DNA of 64,000 bases from an uncultured SAR86 cluster bacterium (GTDB taxonomy: Bacteria; Pseudomonadota; Gammaproteobacteria; Magnimaribacterales; D2472), in NCBI GenBank assembly GCA_902599315.1, contig CACKEY010000005.1, positions 48,837 through 112,836 on the forward strand. Direction: 5' to 3'. Numbering within the stretch: the stretch's first letter is position 1; every line of letters begins with the position of its first letter. A program made the translations under genes and the position numbers. Under the pieces are notes generated by a model, which was given only the letters and a program-made list of their open reading frames with translations, made no database searches and had not been told where the DNA came from. Shown here one piece after another: positions 62,644 to 64,000 of the stretch.

Positions 62644-62820
62644 CTATTCTTCACATCCCCCTGTGGTGGTGCGTCCGCAGATTTGGCATGGCGCACCATC
62701 TTCCAAATTAGCCATACCACCACAACTTCCTGAAATTGGCTTGTTTTTAAAAATAACGCCAATGGCAATAGCAGTAAATGAGAATGCTATCAAAAGAAAA
62801 ATTGATATAAATTCAATCAT
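62644..62820 (-). CDS. nqrM: Na+-NQR maturation protein NqrM
   Basis: A 58-codon gene that standard length cut-offs would miss. It reads MIEFISIFLLIAFSFTAIAI as one membrane segment. FKNKPISGSCGG follows, then a Cys-rich end with Cys33, Cys45, Cys48 and Cys56. This is the NqrM (DUF539) pattern; in Vibrio cholerae NqrM helps insert the iron centre between NqrD and NqrE. The ATG lies within the last codons of apbE (8-bp overlap), matching the usual nqrF-apbE-nqrM order. Its stop touches the aceA stop. Confidence 0.9.
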   Translation of the reverse strand: MIEFISIFLLIAFSFTAIAIGVIFKNKPISGSCGGMANLEDGAPCQICGRTTTGGCEE

Positions 62821-63790
62821 TGTAATTCCATTTGTCAGATTTAATTAAATTTTTACCTTGCATTATATACATAACTGAAAGATCTTTTTCATTTGCGAAT
62901 TGAATACCTTCTACTGGACCCATTACATTGAGAGCTGTGGCAAGTGCGTCTGCTTCCATAGATGAAACTCTTGAGACAACTGAAACAGAATATGTTTTGT
63001 CAGGAATTGAAGTTTTAGATATGGGATTAAAAGTATGGCTTATCATTTCACCATCATCATTGTATTTAAAATTACGATATTCACCAGAAGTTGCAACTGC
63101 TAAAAAATCATTACCAAAAATATTAATGATTGATGAATTGTTGACGATAGTAGGGTCTTGAATACCTATAACCCATGGTTGATTATGCTTTGATCCATTT
63201 ATAATGATTTCACCACCAATATCTATTAAAAAATTATTTTTACCTGCAGCTAGTAAAATTCTAGATACTGAATCAACAGCAAAACCCTTTGCGATAGATG
63301 AAAGATCAAATTGGAAGTTATCATTTTTTATTATTGAACTATCTGAAATAAACTCAAATCTTTTTGATGATACTTGAATTGATTCTTCACTCATCGATGC
63401 CATTGGACCAAAACCCTCATCTATAATTAAACTCCCAAGGGTAATATCATACAGGCCACTAGTTTTTATATATAAATCCTCAGCAAAACTAAGCATAGTA
63501 AACATTTCTTCAGAAATATTAATAATTTGATCAGTAGGACTTTTATTTATAAATGATAGTTCTGAGTCTGTTTTATAATTTGATGCAATTAAATCTATTC
63601 TGTTTAATTCATTTTGAATTGATTGTTTCAATGAATCAGTTACATATTCTGTTGTAACCAATTTCCATGAAGTGCCAAAAATTGGACCAGATGTAAAATA
63701 AGTAGCTGACTTATTATAATTATAAGCTAAAAGAATGCATCCAAATCCTATTAGTAATGCGATAAGTTTTGATAGGACTAATCTGTTCAA
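62813..63790 (-). CDS. apbE: FAD:protein FMN transferase ApbE
   Basis: A 325-residue flavin transferase that attaches FMN to Thr residues of NqrB and NqrC. The N-terminal hydrophobic segment (LIALLIGFGCILLAYNY) is an export signal or anchor. TSGPIFGTSWKLV, FQFDLSSIAKGFAVD, NFLIDIGGEI, TSGEYRNF and the ADALATALNVMGPVEG metal region are family motifs. It is nine bases downstream of nqrF and overlaps nqrM, as in NQR operons. No lipobox Cys is obvious at the end of the signal region. Confidence 0.94.
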   Translation of the reverse strand: MNRLVLSKLIALLIGFGCILLAYNYNKSATYFTSGPIFGTSWKLVTTEYVTDSLKQSIQNELNRIDLIASNYKTDSELSFINKSPTDQIINISEEMFTMLSFAEDLYIKTSGLYDITLGSLIIDEGFGPMASMSEESIQVSSKRFEFISDSSIIKNDNFQFDLSSIAKGFAVDSVSRILLAAGKNNFLIDIGGEIIINGSKHNQPWVIGIQDPTIVNNSSIINIFGNDFLAVATSGEYRNFKYNDDGEMISHTFNPISKTSIPDKTYSVSVVSRVSSMEADALATALNVMGPVEGIQFANEKDLSVMYIMQGKNLIKSDKWNYND

Positions 63791-63799
63791 AGATATAAT

Positions 63800-64000
63800 T
63801 TAACCGCCAAAGTCATCTAGCATTATATTTTCAGGCTCTACACCAAGATCGATTAACATATCTATGCATGCTTTGTTCATCATTGGTGGGCCACACATAT
63901 AATATTCACAATCTTCAGGAGCTTTATGAGATTTAAGGTAATTTTCAAATATAACCTGATGAATAAAACCAGTCAGTCCATCCCAATCGTCCTCAGGCTG
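63800..64000 (-). CDS. nqrF: NqrF C-terminus (5' part outside window)
   Basis: The frame is open to the right edge and encodes the last 66 residues of NqrF, the NADH-oxidising subunit of Na+-translocating NADH:quinone reductase. [36 protein letters not shown] and the terminal [10 protein letters not shown] are diagnostic. In this complex NqrF passes electrons from NADH through FAD and a 2Fe-2S centre. apbE follows after nine bases. Confidence 0.94.
   Translation of the reverse strand, partial: QPEDDWDGLTGFIHQVIFENYLKSHKAPEDCEYYMCGPPMMNKACIDMLIDLGVEPENIMLDDFGG

Noticed and set aside
62663..62848. A 61-codon plus-strand frame after aceA
   Set aside because: It is the antisense of nqrM and the apbE 3' end; the minus-strand frame has the conserved NqrM cysteines, and this one resembles nothing.
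1..64000. tRNA, rRNA, riboswitch or CRISPR features
   Set aside because: No T-loop-like sequences in the spacers, no regularly spaced repeats, and spacers are too short; nothing supportable was found.

Overview
This window is a densely packed, strongly AT-rich stretch of bacterial chromosome. Its conserved gene blocks have gammaproteobacterial order: rne divergent from rluC; rpmF-fabD-fabG-acpP-fabF-mltG-tmk-holB; clpS-clpA convergent with infA; icd near mnmA-purB; nqrF-apbE-nqrM. The AT bias, minimal spacers, overlapping genes and the mix of Na+-driven transport (NhaB, AGCS and SSS symporters, NQR), a TonB receptor, sulfatase and dehalogenase-like hydrolases suggest a streamlined marine gammaproteobacterium. 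SAR86-like is my inference; no rRNA is present to prove it. No tRNA, rRNA, IS element, prophage or CRISPR was seen, and no gene-free stretch exceeds 300 bases.

Layout. 1-4.4 kb: end of an Mrp-type ATPase, mlaA, and nhaB-dusA on the minus strand, then nudC. 4.4-6.7 kb: an unusual RNase E gene with a structured leader. 6.7-13.6 kb: rluC, rpmF and the fatty-acid cluster (without plsX, fabH or pabC), running into mltG, tmk and holB. 13.6-16.3 kb: an SDR, a glutaredoxin and an AGCS symporter. 16.3-21.9 kb: a tightly overlapped minus-strand histidine operon (TrpR-family regulator, hisG, a hisD-hisB fusion, hisH, hisA, hisF, hisIE) with a near-perfect 20-bp palindrome in front of it. 22.0-30.3 kb: a hydroxyacid dehydrogenase, a secreted TPR/cyclase/metallo-beta-lactamase operon, small exported proteins and a two-gene Na+:solute symporter.

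30.3-54.2 kb is an accessory catabolic region. It holds three GSTs, an atypical SDR, a ThDP enzyme, a large exported M14 carboxypeptidase, three Asp-nucleophile alpha/beta hydrolases (two haloalkane-dehalogenase-like), MmsA-type aldehyde dehydrogenase, an MhpA-like flavin hydroxylase, a TetR regulator, a sulfatase, an extradiol dioxygenase, a RutE-like nitroreductase, a TonB-dependent receptor and an FAH-family enzyme. Together they look like a pathway that takes up, desulfates or dehalogenates, hydroxylates and ring-cleaves an aromatic substrate. A TAACCA-type palindrome occurs in two of its divergent promoter regions and may be the TetR operator.

54.2-64 kb returns to housekeeping: infA, clpA-clpS-icd, mnmA, purB, isocitrate lyase, and the end of the Na+-NQR operon (nqrF, apbE and a 58-codon nqrM). 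Many convergent genes abut or overlap, and only one convergent junction has a clear intrinsic terminator.
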